Assembly (NCBI RefSeq): GCF_029917005.1
Contig: NZ_CP123967.1
Coordinates: forward strand, 2,604,001-2,668,000
Direction of reading: 5' to 3'
Length of the DNA: 64,000 bases
DNA from: Tessaracoccus lacteus
GTDB taxonomy: Bacteria > Actinomycetota > Actinomycetes > Propionibacteriales > Propionibacteriaceae
Position numbers and translations under genes: made by a program. Below the pieces are notes generated by a model. The model was not told where the DNA came from. It did not search any database and saw nothing but the letters and a program-made list of their open reading frames with translations. How positions within the stretch are numbered: the first letter of the stretch is position 1; every line of letters begins with the position of its first letter. Of this stretch, positions 43,151 to 53,336 are shown piece after piece.

Positions 43151-43999
43151 TCAGGCTGAGAGGACCTCGGCGGCCGGCGTCGACTCGCGGCCGATCAGGC
43201 GCTGCAGGTCGTCGCTGTCGCTGTACAGGGCGCCCGCCGCGGTCGCGACGTCCCAGCCGGCGAACATGGCCGCGATGGGCGCGGGGAGGCCCGCCCCCTT
43301 GAGAGTGGAGGCATACTCGCCGGCGCTCTGGTCGACGTAGGTCACCTCGGTGCCGAGGATGCCGCCGATGACGGCGGCGAGCTGGGCGTAGGTGAACGCG
43401 GGGCGTCCGGCGAGCTCGTAGACCTTGCCGGCGTGGCCCTCGCTGGTGACGACGACCGCGGCGGCCTCCGCGTAGTCCCTGCGGGCAGCCGCGGAGACCC
43501 GGCCCTCGCCGGCCGCGCCGAAGGTGTGGCCCGTGGCGCGCGCGGTCTCGACGGCGGACGCGAAGTTCTCGATGTACCAGCCGTTGCGCAGCAGGACGGT
43601 GGGGATGCCGCTCTCGGCGAGCAGCGCCTCGGTGGCGCGGTGCTCCTCGGCAAGGTCGAGCGTCGAGGTGTCGGCGTTGAGCAGGGAGGTGTAGGCGATC
43701 AGCGCGACGCCCGCGGCCTTGGCGGCAGTGATGATCGAGGTGTGCTGCGCGAGACGCTTGCCGACCTCCGAACCGGAGACCAGCACGAGGCGGTCGACGC
43801 CGGCCAGCGCGGTGGTCAGCGCGGCCTCGTCCTCGTAGGCGGCGACGGCGACCTGAACGCCGCGCTCGGCGAGGTCGGCGGCCTTGGCCTCGTTCCGGAC
43901 GATGGCGACGATGTCGGCGGTGGCGACGCCCCTGGACTCGAGGGCGGCGATGACGAGGCGGCCGAGGTGGCCCGCTGCTCCGGTGACTGCGATGCGCAT
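43151..43999 (-). CDS. NmrA-like NAD(P)-dependent oxidoreductase/redox sensor
   Basis: 282-residue atypical short-chain dehydrogenase of the QorB/NmrA group. Rossmann motif AVTGAAGHLGRLVIAALESR, then IVAIVRNEAKAADLAERG and LIAYTSLLNADTSTLDLAEE; RNGWYIENF is typical. It probably reduces quinones or senses NAD(P) state. The start is the ATG at 43999 with AAGGAG seven bases upstream; a longer upstream reading crosses the control region. It is divergent from an HxlR regulator, a common pairing for such oxidoreductases. Confidence 0.88.
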   Translation of the reverse strand: MRIAVTGAAGHLGRLVIAALESRGVATADIVAIVRNEAKAADLAERGVQVAVAAYEDEAALTTALAGVDRLVLVSGSEVGKRLAQHTSIITAAKAAGVALIAYTSLLNADTSTLDLAEEHRATEALLAESGIPTVLLRNGWYIENFASAVETARATGHTFGAAGEGRVSAAARRDYAEAAAVVVTSEGHAGKVYELAGRPAFTYAQLAAVIGGILGTEVTYVDQSAGEYASTLKGAGLPAPIAAMFAGWDVATAAGALYSDSDDLQRLIGRESTPAAEVLSA

Positions 44000-44033
44000 G
44001 GGGAGACTCCTTCTGAAGTGGTGACGAGACCCA

Positions 44034-44080
44034 GTTAAGCACTTACTTTTCCATAGCGCAAGGTCATCGGTTAGCACTTG
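44034..44080. promoter_or_regulatory. Candidate HxlR operators between the divergent genes
   Basis: Two related sites, GTTAAGCACTTAC (44034-44046) and GTTAGCACTTG (44070-44080), share TTA(A)GCACTT in the same orientation within the 113-nt space between the NmrA-like gene and the HxlR gene. The AT content here is higher than around it. Likely binding sites for the HxlR regulator, which would control both genes. Confidence 0.5.
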
Positions 44081-44112
44081 GCGATCGGATGCGGGCAGCG
44101 TAGAATCGTGGC

Positions 44113-44484
44113 ATGGTCGACACGCAGCAGGCACCGGATGTCATGAGCGCAGCCTGCCCGTCGCGTCCCACTCTGCAGCACCTGACCGGGCGCTGGGGAG
44201 CGCTGACGATGGCCGCGCTGGCCCACGGGACCCAGCGGTTCAGCGAGATCCGCCGTCGCATCGAGGGCATCAGCGACCGGATGCTGTCGCAGACCCTGGG
44301 CGACCTGGAACGCGACGGCATGGTCGAGCGGACCGTCCTGAGCGCCATCCCGCCGAAGGTCACCTACGCACTGACGCCCCTTGGCGTCGAGGTCGCCGAC
44401 CGCCTCGAGGCGCTCATCACGCTCGTTGAGGCGAACATGGACGAGGTCACCGCCTCCCGCGAAAGCTACGACGCGACCCACTGA
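44113..44484 (+). CDS. HxlR-family winged-helix regulator
   Basis: 123-residue DNA-binding protein with the HxlR core (LTGRWGALTMAALAHGTQRF, SEIRRRIEGISDRMLSQTLG, LERDGMVERTV, VTYALTPLGVEV). An N-terminal Cys14 in SAACPSRPTL may be redox-active, as in QorR/HypR-type members. It should control its own gene and the divergent oxidoreductase. The 3' end is followed directly by repeat DNA. Confidence 0.9.
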   Translation: MVDTQQAPDVMSAACPSRPTLQHLTGRWGALTMAALAHGTQRFSEIRRRIEGISDRMLSQTLGDLERDGMVERTVLSAIPPKVTYALTPLGVEVADRLEALITLVEANMDEVTASRESYDATH

Positions 44485-44499
44485 GCGGGATCCCGCGCC

Positions 44500-44640
44500 G
44501 CCGCCCCACGGTTCCCTGAGCCTGTCGAAGGGCCCTGAGCCTGTCGAAGGGTCCTGAGCCGGAACCCCAGCCGCCGCCCCACGGTTCCCTGAGCCTGTCG
44601 AAGGGCCCTGAGCCTGTCGAAGGGTCTCCCTCTCGCTCCG
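44500..44640. repeat. Dispersed CCCTGAGCCTGTCGAAGGG repeats between the HxlR gene and ldh
   Basis: Four copies of CCCTGAGCCTGTCGAAGGG-type units occur, with a duplicated CCGCCGCCCCACGGTTCCCTGAG segment giving a larger ~68-bp tandem. The remaining ~240 bp to the ldh stop hold no gene that I can support. Confidence 0.8.
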
Positions 44641-44878
44641 CTCAAGGCACCTCCGCAAGCTCGCCCCGCCAGCCTCCGTGCCGTCGCGACACGCCCGCCG
44701 GTGGCGCTGCCCGATTTCTCCCGGCACGCCTCCGCGACCACTCTCCGACACGGCATTCAGGCTCTGCCCGACCGCCCGCAGAACCCGACCCGCCGATCGG
44801 ATGAGCCTCGCGGTCGTCCTCCAACACGAGACACACCCACCCACGCTGGACGTGGATGGGCGTGACTTCGCGCAGGGC

Positions 44879-45832
44879 TCAGAAGCCGAGGCTGCCCGCG
44901 ACCTCGCGGATGTGGTCGGCGCTGGCCTTGAGGCCCTTGTACTCCTCGTCGGAGAGCGGCAGTTCGAGCGCGTCGCCCACGCCGCGGCGCTCGACGACGC
45001 GCGGCACAGACATGCACACCCCGGAGATGCCGTGCCAGTTGTCGAGCATGCCGGAGACGGGCAGGACGCGGTGCTCGTTGCGGAGGATGGCCTCGATGAT
45101 GCGGGTGCCCGACAGGCCGATGGCGTAGTTGGTGGCACCCTTGCCCTCGATGACCTCGTAGGCGGCGTGCACGACGCGGTGGGCGATGTCGTCGCGGACG
45201 GCCTTCCCGAGCTGGCCTGTCTGACGCTCCCAGTCGTCGATCGGGATGCCTCCGATGGAGGCGCTGCTCCAGAGCGGGATCTCGGTGTCCCCATGTTCGC
45301 CGCAGACCAGCGTGTGGACGTTGCCCATGGCGAGCTGGACCTCGTTGGCGACGAGCCACCTCAGGCGCGACGAGTCCAGCACGGTGCCGGAGCCGAAGAC
45401 CTGGTTCTCGGGCAGGCCGGAGATCTTCAGAGCGGCCAGCGTCGTCACGTCGACGGGGTTGGTGACCATCAGGAAGATGGCGTCGGGCGACTGCTCGACC
45501 AGTGGCGGGATGATCTTCTTCATGAGCCCGACGGTCTTGTTGGCCAGGTCCATCCGGGTCTCACCGGGCTGTTGCTTCGCGCCGGCCGAGATGACGACGA
45601 TGTCGGAGCCCTGCGTAACGGCGACGTCGTCGGAGCCGTCGATCCTGGCCGAAGGGATGAACTGGCTGCCGTGCGCGAGGTCGAGCACCTCGGCATGCAC
45701 CTTCTTGGCGTTGATGTCCTGCAGCACGACCTCGGATGCCACGCCCTTGATCAGGGCGGCGTACGCCAACGACGTGCCAACTGCTCCCGCGCCGACGACT
45801 GACAGTTTCGTTCCGGTGCGCTTCTCTGCCAC
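44879..45832 (-). CDS. ldh: L-lactate dehydrogenase
   Basis: 317-residue NAD-dependent L-lactate dehydrogenase (pyruvate + NADH to lactate). Rossmann motif LSVVGAGAVGTSLAYAALIK; the specificity loop AGAKQQPGETRMDL has Gln rather than the Arg of malate dehydrogenase; catalytic His in GEHGDTEIPLWSS; TNPVDVTT. The start is the GTG at 45832 with AAGGAG upstream; a longer reading enters the control region. It is a monocistronic gene bounded on both sides by repeat DNA. Confidence 0.95.
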   Translation of the reverse strand: MAEKRTGTKLSVVGAGAVGTSLAYAALIKGVASEVVLQDINAKKVHAEVLDLAHGSQFIPSARIDGSDDVAVTQGSDIVVISAGAKQQPGETRMDLANKTVGLMKKIIPPLVEQSPDAIFLMVTNPVDVTTLAALKISGLPENQVFGSGTVLDSSRLRWLVANEVQLAMGNVHTLVCGEHGDTEIPLWSSASIGGIPIDDWERQTGQLGKAVRDDIAHRVVHAAYEVIEGKGATNYAIGLSGTRIIEAILRNEHRVLPVSGMLDNWHGISGVCMSVPRVVERRGVGDALELPLSDEEYKGLKASADHIREVAGSLGF

Positions 45833-45944
45833 GGGGTGCTCCTTCGTGAGGGATCGACTCGATCCTAGCGAGGCCGACAATCAGCCCGGCCTCACCCCTA
45901 CCACTCCTGCCGGTGCGCTCGCCCTTCTGCCTGAGCCACCCGGC

Positions 45945-46215
45945 TCCCTGAGCCTGTCGAAGGGCCCGCACCACCGGCTCCCCGAGCCTGTCGCACCACC
46001 GGCTCCCTGAGCCTGTCGAAGGGCCCGCACCACCGGCTCCCTGAGCCTGCCGAAGGGCCCGCACCACCGGCTCCCTGAGCCTGCCGAAGGGCCCGCACCA
46101 CCGGCTCCCTGAGCCTGCCGAAGGGCCCGCACCACCGGCTCCCTGAGCCTGCCGAAGGGCCCGCACCACCGGCTCCCTGAGCCTGTCGAAGGGCCCTGAG
46201 CGCAGCGAAGGGTCA
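45945..46215. repeat. 34-bp tandem repeat array upstream of ldh
   Basis: About seven units of CCACCGGCTCCCTGAGCCTG(T/C)CGAAGGGCCCGCA. The period is exactly 34 bp (for example at 46021, 46055 and 46089), with one truncated copy near 45980. It is the same core as the dispersed family, here amplified head to tail. 45833-46321 holds no supported gene; the ldh promoter must lie at its left edge. Confidence 0.85.
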
Positions 46216-46321
46216 CCTTTCGCTCCGATGCACAAGCGCGGCGACCCGGTTCCCTGACCCCGTCGATTGCTCATCCGCGAGACAATGCCCCGAACGACTG
46301 TCCGCCGACGAAGGAGCGACG

Positions 46322-46693
46322 ATGGAACTTGAGGTCACCCACGACTCGGACATCCCACCGTTCGAGCAACTGCGGCGCCAGCTGATCGAGCAGATCACGA
46401 CCAGGGCGCTTCCCGCCGGAACGAGGTTGCCACCGGTGCGTCGCCTGGCGGAGGACCTCGGACTGGCGGCCAACACCGTCGCGCGGACCTACAAGGAGCT
46501 GGAGGCGGAGGGGTTCGTCGTGACGCGGGGCCGCGCGGGCACCGTCGTGTCGGACATCGCGGCCCCAGACCAGGCGACGGTCACCCGCGCCGCCGAACTC
46601 ACTGATGCCTTCGTCGCCTCCCTGCACGCCCTCGGCCTCGGCGACGACGCCGTCGTCGCCGCCGTGCGTCGCGCCCTCGGCCCCGGCCGCTGA
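46322..46693 (+). CDS. GntR-family (YtrA-type) regulator
   Basis: 123 residues. A winged helix of the GntR family (PPFEQLRRQLIEQITTRALP, AGTRLPPVRRLAEDLGLAAN, TVARTYKELEAEGFVVTRGR) with a short ~45-residue C-terminal helix pair, as in the YtrA subfamily. These normally sit beside ABC transporter genes that they repress, but no such partner lies here. AAGGAG precedes the ATG. The 3' side runs into a repeat array. Confidence 0.88.
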   Translation: MELEVTHDSDIPPFEQLRRQLIEQITTRALPAGTRLPPVRRLAEDLGLAANTVARTYKELEAEGFVVTRGRAGTVVSDIAAPDQATVTRAAELTDAFVASLHALGLGDDAVVAAVRRALGPGR

Positions 46694-46730
46694 GACTTCG
46701 TCCCACCTCCAGCGAGAGCACCCACTCGCG

Positions 46731-46824
46731 GACGCCAACGGTATTGCCCAGACGCCAACGGTATACACCGACGCCAACGATATTCACGCGAATATCGTTG
46801 GCGTTGGTTGATTTCGTTGGCGTC
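46731..46824. repeat. Inverted repeat array, copy A (GACGCCAACG units)
   Basis: Three direct units GACGCCAACG at 46731, 46751 and 46770 (spacing 20 then 19), then inverted units CGTTGGCGTT (46796) and CGTTGGCGTC (46815). The centre ATATTCACGCGAATAT is near-palindromic. Lies between the GntR gene and the stop of the pseudogene at 46850. Confidence 0.85.
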
Positions 46825-46849
46825 TACGGATGGAGACGCCTCCAGAGCT

Positions 46850-47677
46850 TCAGCACACCACCGAGATATAGAAGTAGGCGTTGTACAGCTCGGACTCATG
46901 CGTGATCGAGTCCACGTACCACGTGAACACCCTTACCTTGCCGTACTCGGTAGCGGCACTGGCGAAGATTCCGACGCCTCCGAACACGCCGACGGTGGGC
47001 GTATAGAAGCTGACGTCCTGATCGAAGGTCACGGTGTACTGCCCCGTACTGATAATGGTTGCGGACAGGATCCGCGAAGAGCCGGAGTAGACAGAGCCAC
47101 TGGGGCCGATCAAGGCATGGAGCTGTGGTGCGTAGTATCCGTTGATGTCGATCGCGACGTCAGTCTTCGCCCCCGATCCCCTGATACTCAGCATGTTCCC
47201 GCCGCCTGGGCGCACCGCGATGCTCTGTCCATGGGAGACGGTGGCCTTGTTGAACCGCAGCGCAGTGCCCGACGGAACCGACCCACCGGATGCCCATGCG
47301 CGGATCGCGCCGGACCCCGACGGGCTGACAGCCACGATCGACGCCGCGACCGCCGTCGCCGACGCTGGAACCCCGCACCCGCTCGGGTTGCCGCCCTGCG
47401 CCGCGAACCCCGCTGACCCGGAAACCTTGAGGTTGCGCGTCGTGTCGACCGGCAACGGCTTCGCGAACACGCCAGTTCCAGCCCTGGTGTCGGCGATCCT
47501 GCACGTCGCGATGGGCACGAAGACGGCCGCGGACGTGGCCGGTGCGTAGGCCTGAGCGGACAGCTGAGGCGGCACTGGCTGCTCGGGCGGCTTGTCCTAC
47601 GCGACGGCGGATCCGACGGTCAGCCCGCCGACCAGCAGGAACGAGCAGATCAGGACTCTCACAATGCGTCTGTGCAT
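46850..47677 (-). pseudogene. Secreted cell-wall-type protein gene interrupted by a TAG stop
   Basis: Reading from the ATG at 47677 gives a 26-residue signal peptide (MHRRIVRVLICSFLLVGG, ending GSAVA). A TAG at codon 27 (47597-47599) is followed in the same frame by DKPPEQPVPPQLSAQAYAPA and ~240 more residues to 46850. The remainder has the actinobacterial CRIADTRAGTGVF motif, a beta-rich middle (VAIDINGYYAPQ) and ends in YNAYFYISVVC. Apart from the stop, the frame is intact, so the mutation is recent or the stop is read through. It would be an exported surface protein of unknown function. Confidence 0.75.
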
Positions 47678-47776
47678 GACGGCGCCTTCCCCCTAGGCGT
47701 CGGGAATCGCGACGCGCCCCTTACGACGCTGCGGGGTGGCCCCGCTGGTGTCACGCTTCGCCCGTCCTCCATTCAG

Positions 47777-47851
47777 GACACCAACGAGATTTCCGCGACG
47801 CCAACCGTATACACAGACGCCAACGATATTCGCGTGATTATCGTTGGCGTC
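47777..47851. repeat. Inverted repeat array, copy B
   Basis: Units GACACCAACG (47777), GACGCCAACC (47797) and GACGCCAACG (47816), spaced 20 then 19 exactly as in copy A, then CGTTGGCGTC (47842) inverted. It lies in the divergent space between the two pseudogenes. Confidence 0.85.
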
Positions 47852-47966
47852 TGCGAGAAGGGGGCCAAGCGGTCGCGTCGACAGACGGTCGCCGGAGAGA
47901 CCGGAGTTATCCACAGCTGATGCGCTGCCCCGCATCTCGACCCGTCCGACGGTTTCACTGTCCCGC

Positions 47967-48867
47967 ATGGACACCCCCGAACCGCTCTCCTACCGTCGAC
48001 TCCGCGACGGCGGGCTCAGCCACCGCGACATTGACCAGCGCGTCCGAGGCGGCAGCCTCCGCAAGCTGCGGCACGGCATCTACTGGGCGCCGGGCGAGAT
48101 CGACGGGCGCGCACGACACCGGGCTCTCCTCCGCGGCACGGGTGGGCTGGTCGACGGCTCGAACGTGGTCAGTCACCAGTCCGCGGCCGTGCTGCACGAC
48201 CTGCCGCTGCCAACCGGTTCGCTCTCCAGCGTCACGATGACGCGGCTCTCGTCGGGGCACGGCGACACGGGAAACGATCTGCGCGTCCGCCAGACCCCGC
48301 TGTATCCCGAGGAGATCACGATGGTCGACGGGATCGCGGTCACCACCCTGGCCCGCACCGCCGTCGACCTGGCGAAGGTCCTCCCCTATGAGTGGGGAGT
48401 GGCGGCATGCGACGCGGCGCTCGCCCGCGGCCTGTCGCCCTGGGATCTGAGCGCCGCCGTCGCGGCAGGCCGTCGCCTTCGCCGACAGTCGGAGCGAGTC
48501 CCCCGCCGAATCCCTCAGCCGGGTCGCCATCGCCCGGGCGGGGCTCCCGCTCCCCCGCCTCCAGGTGGAGCTGTTCGATCGCAACGGCATCCTCATCGCC
48601 AGGCCGGACTTCCTCTGGGAAGGGGTCCGGCTCGTCGGCGAGGTCGACGGCCGCTGGAAGTACGACGAGCTACTTCGCCACGGGGAGACGAGCGCCGACG
48701 TCATCATGCGCGAGAAGCGTCGCGAGGAGGCCATCCGTCAGGCCGGCTACTGGATCGTCCGCTGGGACTGGAAGGCAATCGTCGACGGCACCGTCGCGTC
48801 ACTCGTCCGCCAGGCGATCCTCCACCAGGCCGCAGCGCTCGGCATCGCCGCGCCGCTCCCCTGCTGA
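47967..48867 (+). pseudogene. AbiEi-type/DUF559-like protein gene, frameshifted
   Basis: The first part (47967-~48470) encodes an N-terminal winged-helix and AbiEi-like domain (PEPLSYRRLRDGGLSHRDID, LRHGIYWAPGEIDG, VDGIAVTTLARTAVDLAKVL). Around 48470 the frame shifts, and the rest continues in another frame: VAFADSRSESPAESLSRVAI, then ELFDRNGILIARPDFLWEGV and LVGEVDGRWKYDEL, an endonuclease-like C-terminus, ending at 48867. The two parts join at similar GCCGTCGC sequences, and some residues normally between them are missing, so a small deletion is likely. Members resemble type IV antitoxins, though most are stand-alone; no toxin gene is adjacent. Confidence 0.75.
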
Positions 48868-48943
48868 CGCGCCGCACCGCTCCCCTGACGCGCCGCTCCT
48901 CTCACCGGTCCGAACGCCAGCGCCCGCCGTCGGCTCCCCTGCA

Positions 48944-49056
48944 AACGCCAACGGTATGCACGGACGCCAACGATATTCGCGCGAATATCGTTGGCGTCCG
49001 TGCATACCGTTGGCGCCTGGGTTTTTTCGTTGGCGTCTGCGCATTTCGTTGGCGTC
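48944..49056. repeat. Inverted repeat array, copy C, with a 70-bp perfect palindrome
   Basis: A perfect palindrome spans 48946-49015: 35-nt arms meeting at TTCGC|GCGAA. Direct units AACGCCAACG (48944) and GACGCCAACG (48963) are mirrored by CGTTGGCGTC (48989) and CGTTGGCGCC (49008); two further inverted units follow at 49028 and 49047. All steps are 19 or 20 nt. A GTTTTTT run follows the palindrome at 49021, so it could end transcription. Lies between the AbiEi-like pseudogene and the 3' end of hspR. Confidence 0.88.
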
Positions 49057-49078
49057 TGCGACGGGGCAGGGCAAGGAG

Positions 49079-49552
49079 TCAGCGTGCAGGCGGCGTCGTC
49101 GTCGTCGACGGGTCCGGGCGGCGCGTCGACGGGGGGAGAGCAGCCAACGGGACGGACCGCTGGAAGTGGCCGTGGTGCACCGCGCCCGACGACTCGGCGG
49201 TGAACACCCGCCGCGCGACGCGGTCGCTCTGCAGGTGGCGCACCAGCTCTCCGAGCCGCTCAACCTGGTCGCGCAGCGCGTCGACGTCCGACTCGAGCGC
49301 GAGAATCCGACGGATCCCCTCCAGATTGATGCCCTCGGACTGGCTCAGATGCTGCACGTGGCGCAGCTTGGCGACGTCGCGCAGGGAATAGCGCCGGCCA
49401 CGGCCCCGGGCCCGCTTGGGGACCACGAGGCCGAGCCGGTCGTAGCCGCGCAGGGTCTGCGCGTGCATGTCAGCCAGCGACGCGGCCACCGACACCGTGA
49501 AGACGGCGGCGTCCGGGTCGAACGGCTGAGGAAGAGACTCCACGCTCGTCAC
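49079..49552 (-). CDS. hspR: HspR heat-shock repressor (MerR family)
   Basis: 157-residue MerR-type repressor and last gene of the dnaK operon. The DNA-binding region is [60 protein letters not shown]; a coiled coil ([20 protein letters not shown]) follows. HspR binds HAIR sites with DnaK as corepressor and shuts the operon off after stress. The basic/proline-threonine-rich tail after residue ~115 is not conserved. It overlaps dnaJ by 4 nt. Confidence 0.95.
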   Translation of the reverse strand: MTSVESLPQPFDPDAAVFTVSVAASLADMHAQTLRGYDRLGLVVPKRARGRGRRYSLRDVAKLRHVQHLSQSEGINLEGIRRILALESDVDALRDQVERLGELVRHLQSDRVARRVFTAESSGAVHHGHFQRSVPLAALPPSTRRPDPSTTTTPPAR

Positions 49553-50703
49553 TCCCCGAAGAGCGCGACGCGGGGGTTCTGCTCGTGCGCCTTGGAGGCG
49601 TACTCCTGCAATGCGGCCTTGGCCTCATCGCTCAACTCGTCCGGCACGGCGACCTTGACGGTGACCAGCAGGTCGCCGCGGTGACCGTCGGGCTTGGAGG
49701 CGCCCTTGCCCCGGACGCGCATGGTGCGGCCGTTGGGCGTGCCCGCCGGGATGCGGAGCCGGACGCGCGGCCCGCCCAGCGTCGGGATCTCGATGTCAGC
49801 GCCCAGCGACGCCTCCGCGAAGGTCACGGGGACCTCCAGCGTCAGGTTGCTGCCGCTGCGGCCGAACAGCCGGTGCGGCGTGACGTGCACCGTGACGTAC
49901 AGGTCGCCCGACGCGCCGCCGTTCTCGCCCGCCGCACCCTTGCCCTTCAGACGGATCCGCTGGCCGTCGTCGACGCCAGCGGGGATCCGGACCTGCATGG
50001 TCTTGGTGGACTTGCCGCGGCCGGAGCCGCCGCAGTCCGGGCACGGGTCGTCGACGATCAGGCCGCGCCCCAGGCAGTCGACACACGGCTGCGACATCTG
50101 GAAGACGCCGCCCGCCTGCGACGACTGCATGCCGGACCCCTCACAGGTCGGGCAGACGCGCGGCAGCGTGCCGGCCTTCGCACCGGTTCCCCGGCACGAG
50201 GAACACGGCTGGTCCGACGTGGTGCGCAGCGAGATCGTGGTTCCCTCGACTGCCTGCTCGAACGTCAGGCTGGCCTCGCCCTCGATGTCCGCGCCCCGAC
50301 GGGGCCCGCGCTGGGTCGCGCGCCTCGTCTGGCCCTGGTTGAACAGCCCACCGAACAGGTCGGAGATGTTGCCCGACGCACCCGCCCCGCCGGCACCACG
50401 GAACAGGTCCTCGAAACCGTGGGCCTGGCCTCCGGCCTGCCCCGGCTTGTTGAACCGGAATCCGCCGCCGAACAGGCTGCGGGTCTCGTCGTACTCCTTG
50501 CGCTTCTCGGGGTCGCCGAGGACGTCGTTCGCCTCGGAGGCCTCCTTGAAGCGCGCCTCCGCGGTCTTGTCGTCCGGGTTCTGGTCCGGGTGGTTGTCAC
50601 GGGCGATCCTGCGGAACGCCTTCTTGATGTCGGCGGCCGACGCGCTCTTGGAGACGCCGAGAATCTTGTAGTAGTCCTTCTCGACCCAGTCCTTCTGACT
50701 CAC
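49549..50703 (-). CDS. dnaJ: Chaperone DnaJ
   Basis: 384 residues. J domain with HPD motif ([30 protein letters not shown]), a Gly/Phe region ([20 protein letters not shown]), and a zinc finger with four CxxCxGxG repeats ([32 protein letters not shown]). The C-terminal substrate-binding domain follows. The start at GTG 50703 ([12 protein letters not shown]) has GGAAGGAG upstream; an open frame further upstream lies over the grpE-dnaJ gap. It stimulates DnaK ATPase. Confidence 0.96.
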   Translation of the reverse strand: MSQKDWVEKDYYKILGVSKSASAADIKKAFRRIARDNHPDQNPDDKTAEARFKEASEANDVLGDPEKRKEYDETRSLFGGGFRFNKPGQAGGQAHGFEDLFRGAGGAGASGNISDLFGGLFNQGQTRRATQRGPRRGADIEGEASLTFEQAVEGTTISLRTTSDQPCSSCRGTGAKAGTLPRVCPTCEGSGMQSSQAGGVFQMSQPCVDCLGRGLIVDDPCPDCGGSGRGKSTKTMQVRIPAGVDDGQRIRLKGKGAAGENGGASGDLYVTVHVTPHRLFGRSGSNLTLEVPVTFAEASLGADIEIPTLGGPRVRLRIPAGTPNGRTMRVRGKGASKPDGHRGDLLVTVKVAVPDELSDEAKAALQEYASKAHEQNPRVALFGE

Positions 50704-50737
50704 TTCCCGCTCATCTCCTTCCGTTGCTCGTGGACGC

Positions 50738-53237
<2,500 letters not shown>

Positions 53238-53336
53238 GTTCAAAGTTGAGTACATCAGACTCAACCCGGGTCGCCTCAGGGTTATTCCCGATCCGGTCAC
53301 TAGGCTTGGGGCAGTCGAGCTCATGGAGGAGTGGTC

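Noticed and set aside
44640-44878. Small minus-strand frames next to ldh
   Set aside because: No ribosome site and repeat-derived or Arg-rich translation; they look like chance frames.
45945-46215. Tandem repeats considered as a CRISPR array
   Set aside because: The units are contiguous with no unique spacers, and the same sequence is dispersed elsewhere. No cas gene is present.
48565-48867. Independent 100-codon gene for a nuclease-like protein
   Set aside because: It begins at a GTG inside the conserved domain, and coding sense continues upstream in the same frame (VAFADSRSESPAES). So it is the tail of the frameshifted AbiEi-type gene and not a separate gene.
48944-49056. Palindrome array considered as a plasmid or chromosome origin with iterons
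   Set aside because: No replication initiator or partition gene is near; similar arrays occur at four scattered places, and AT-rich unwinding DNA is lacking.
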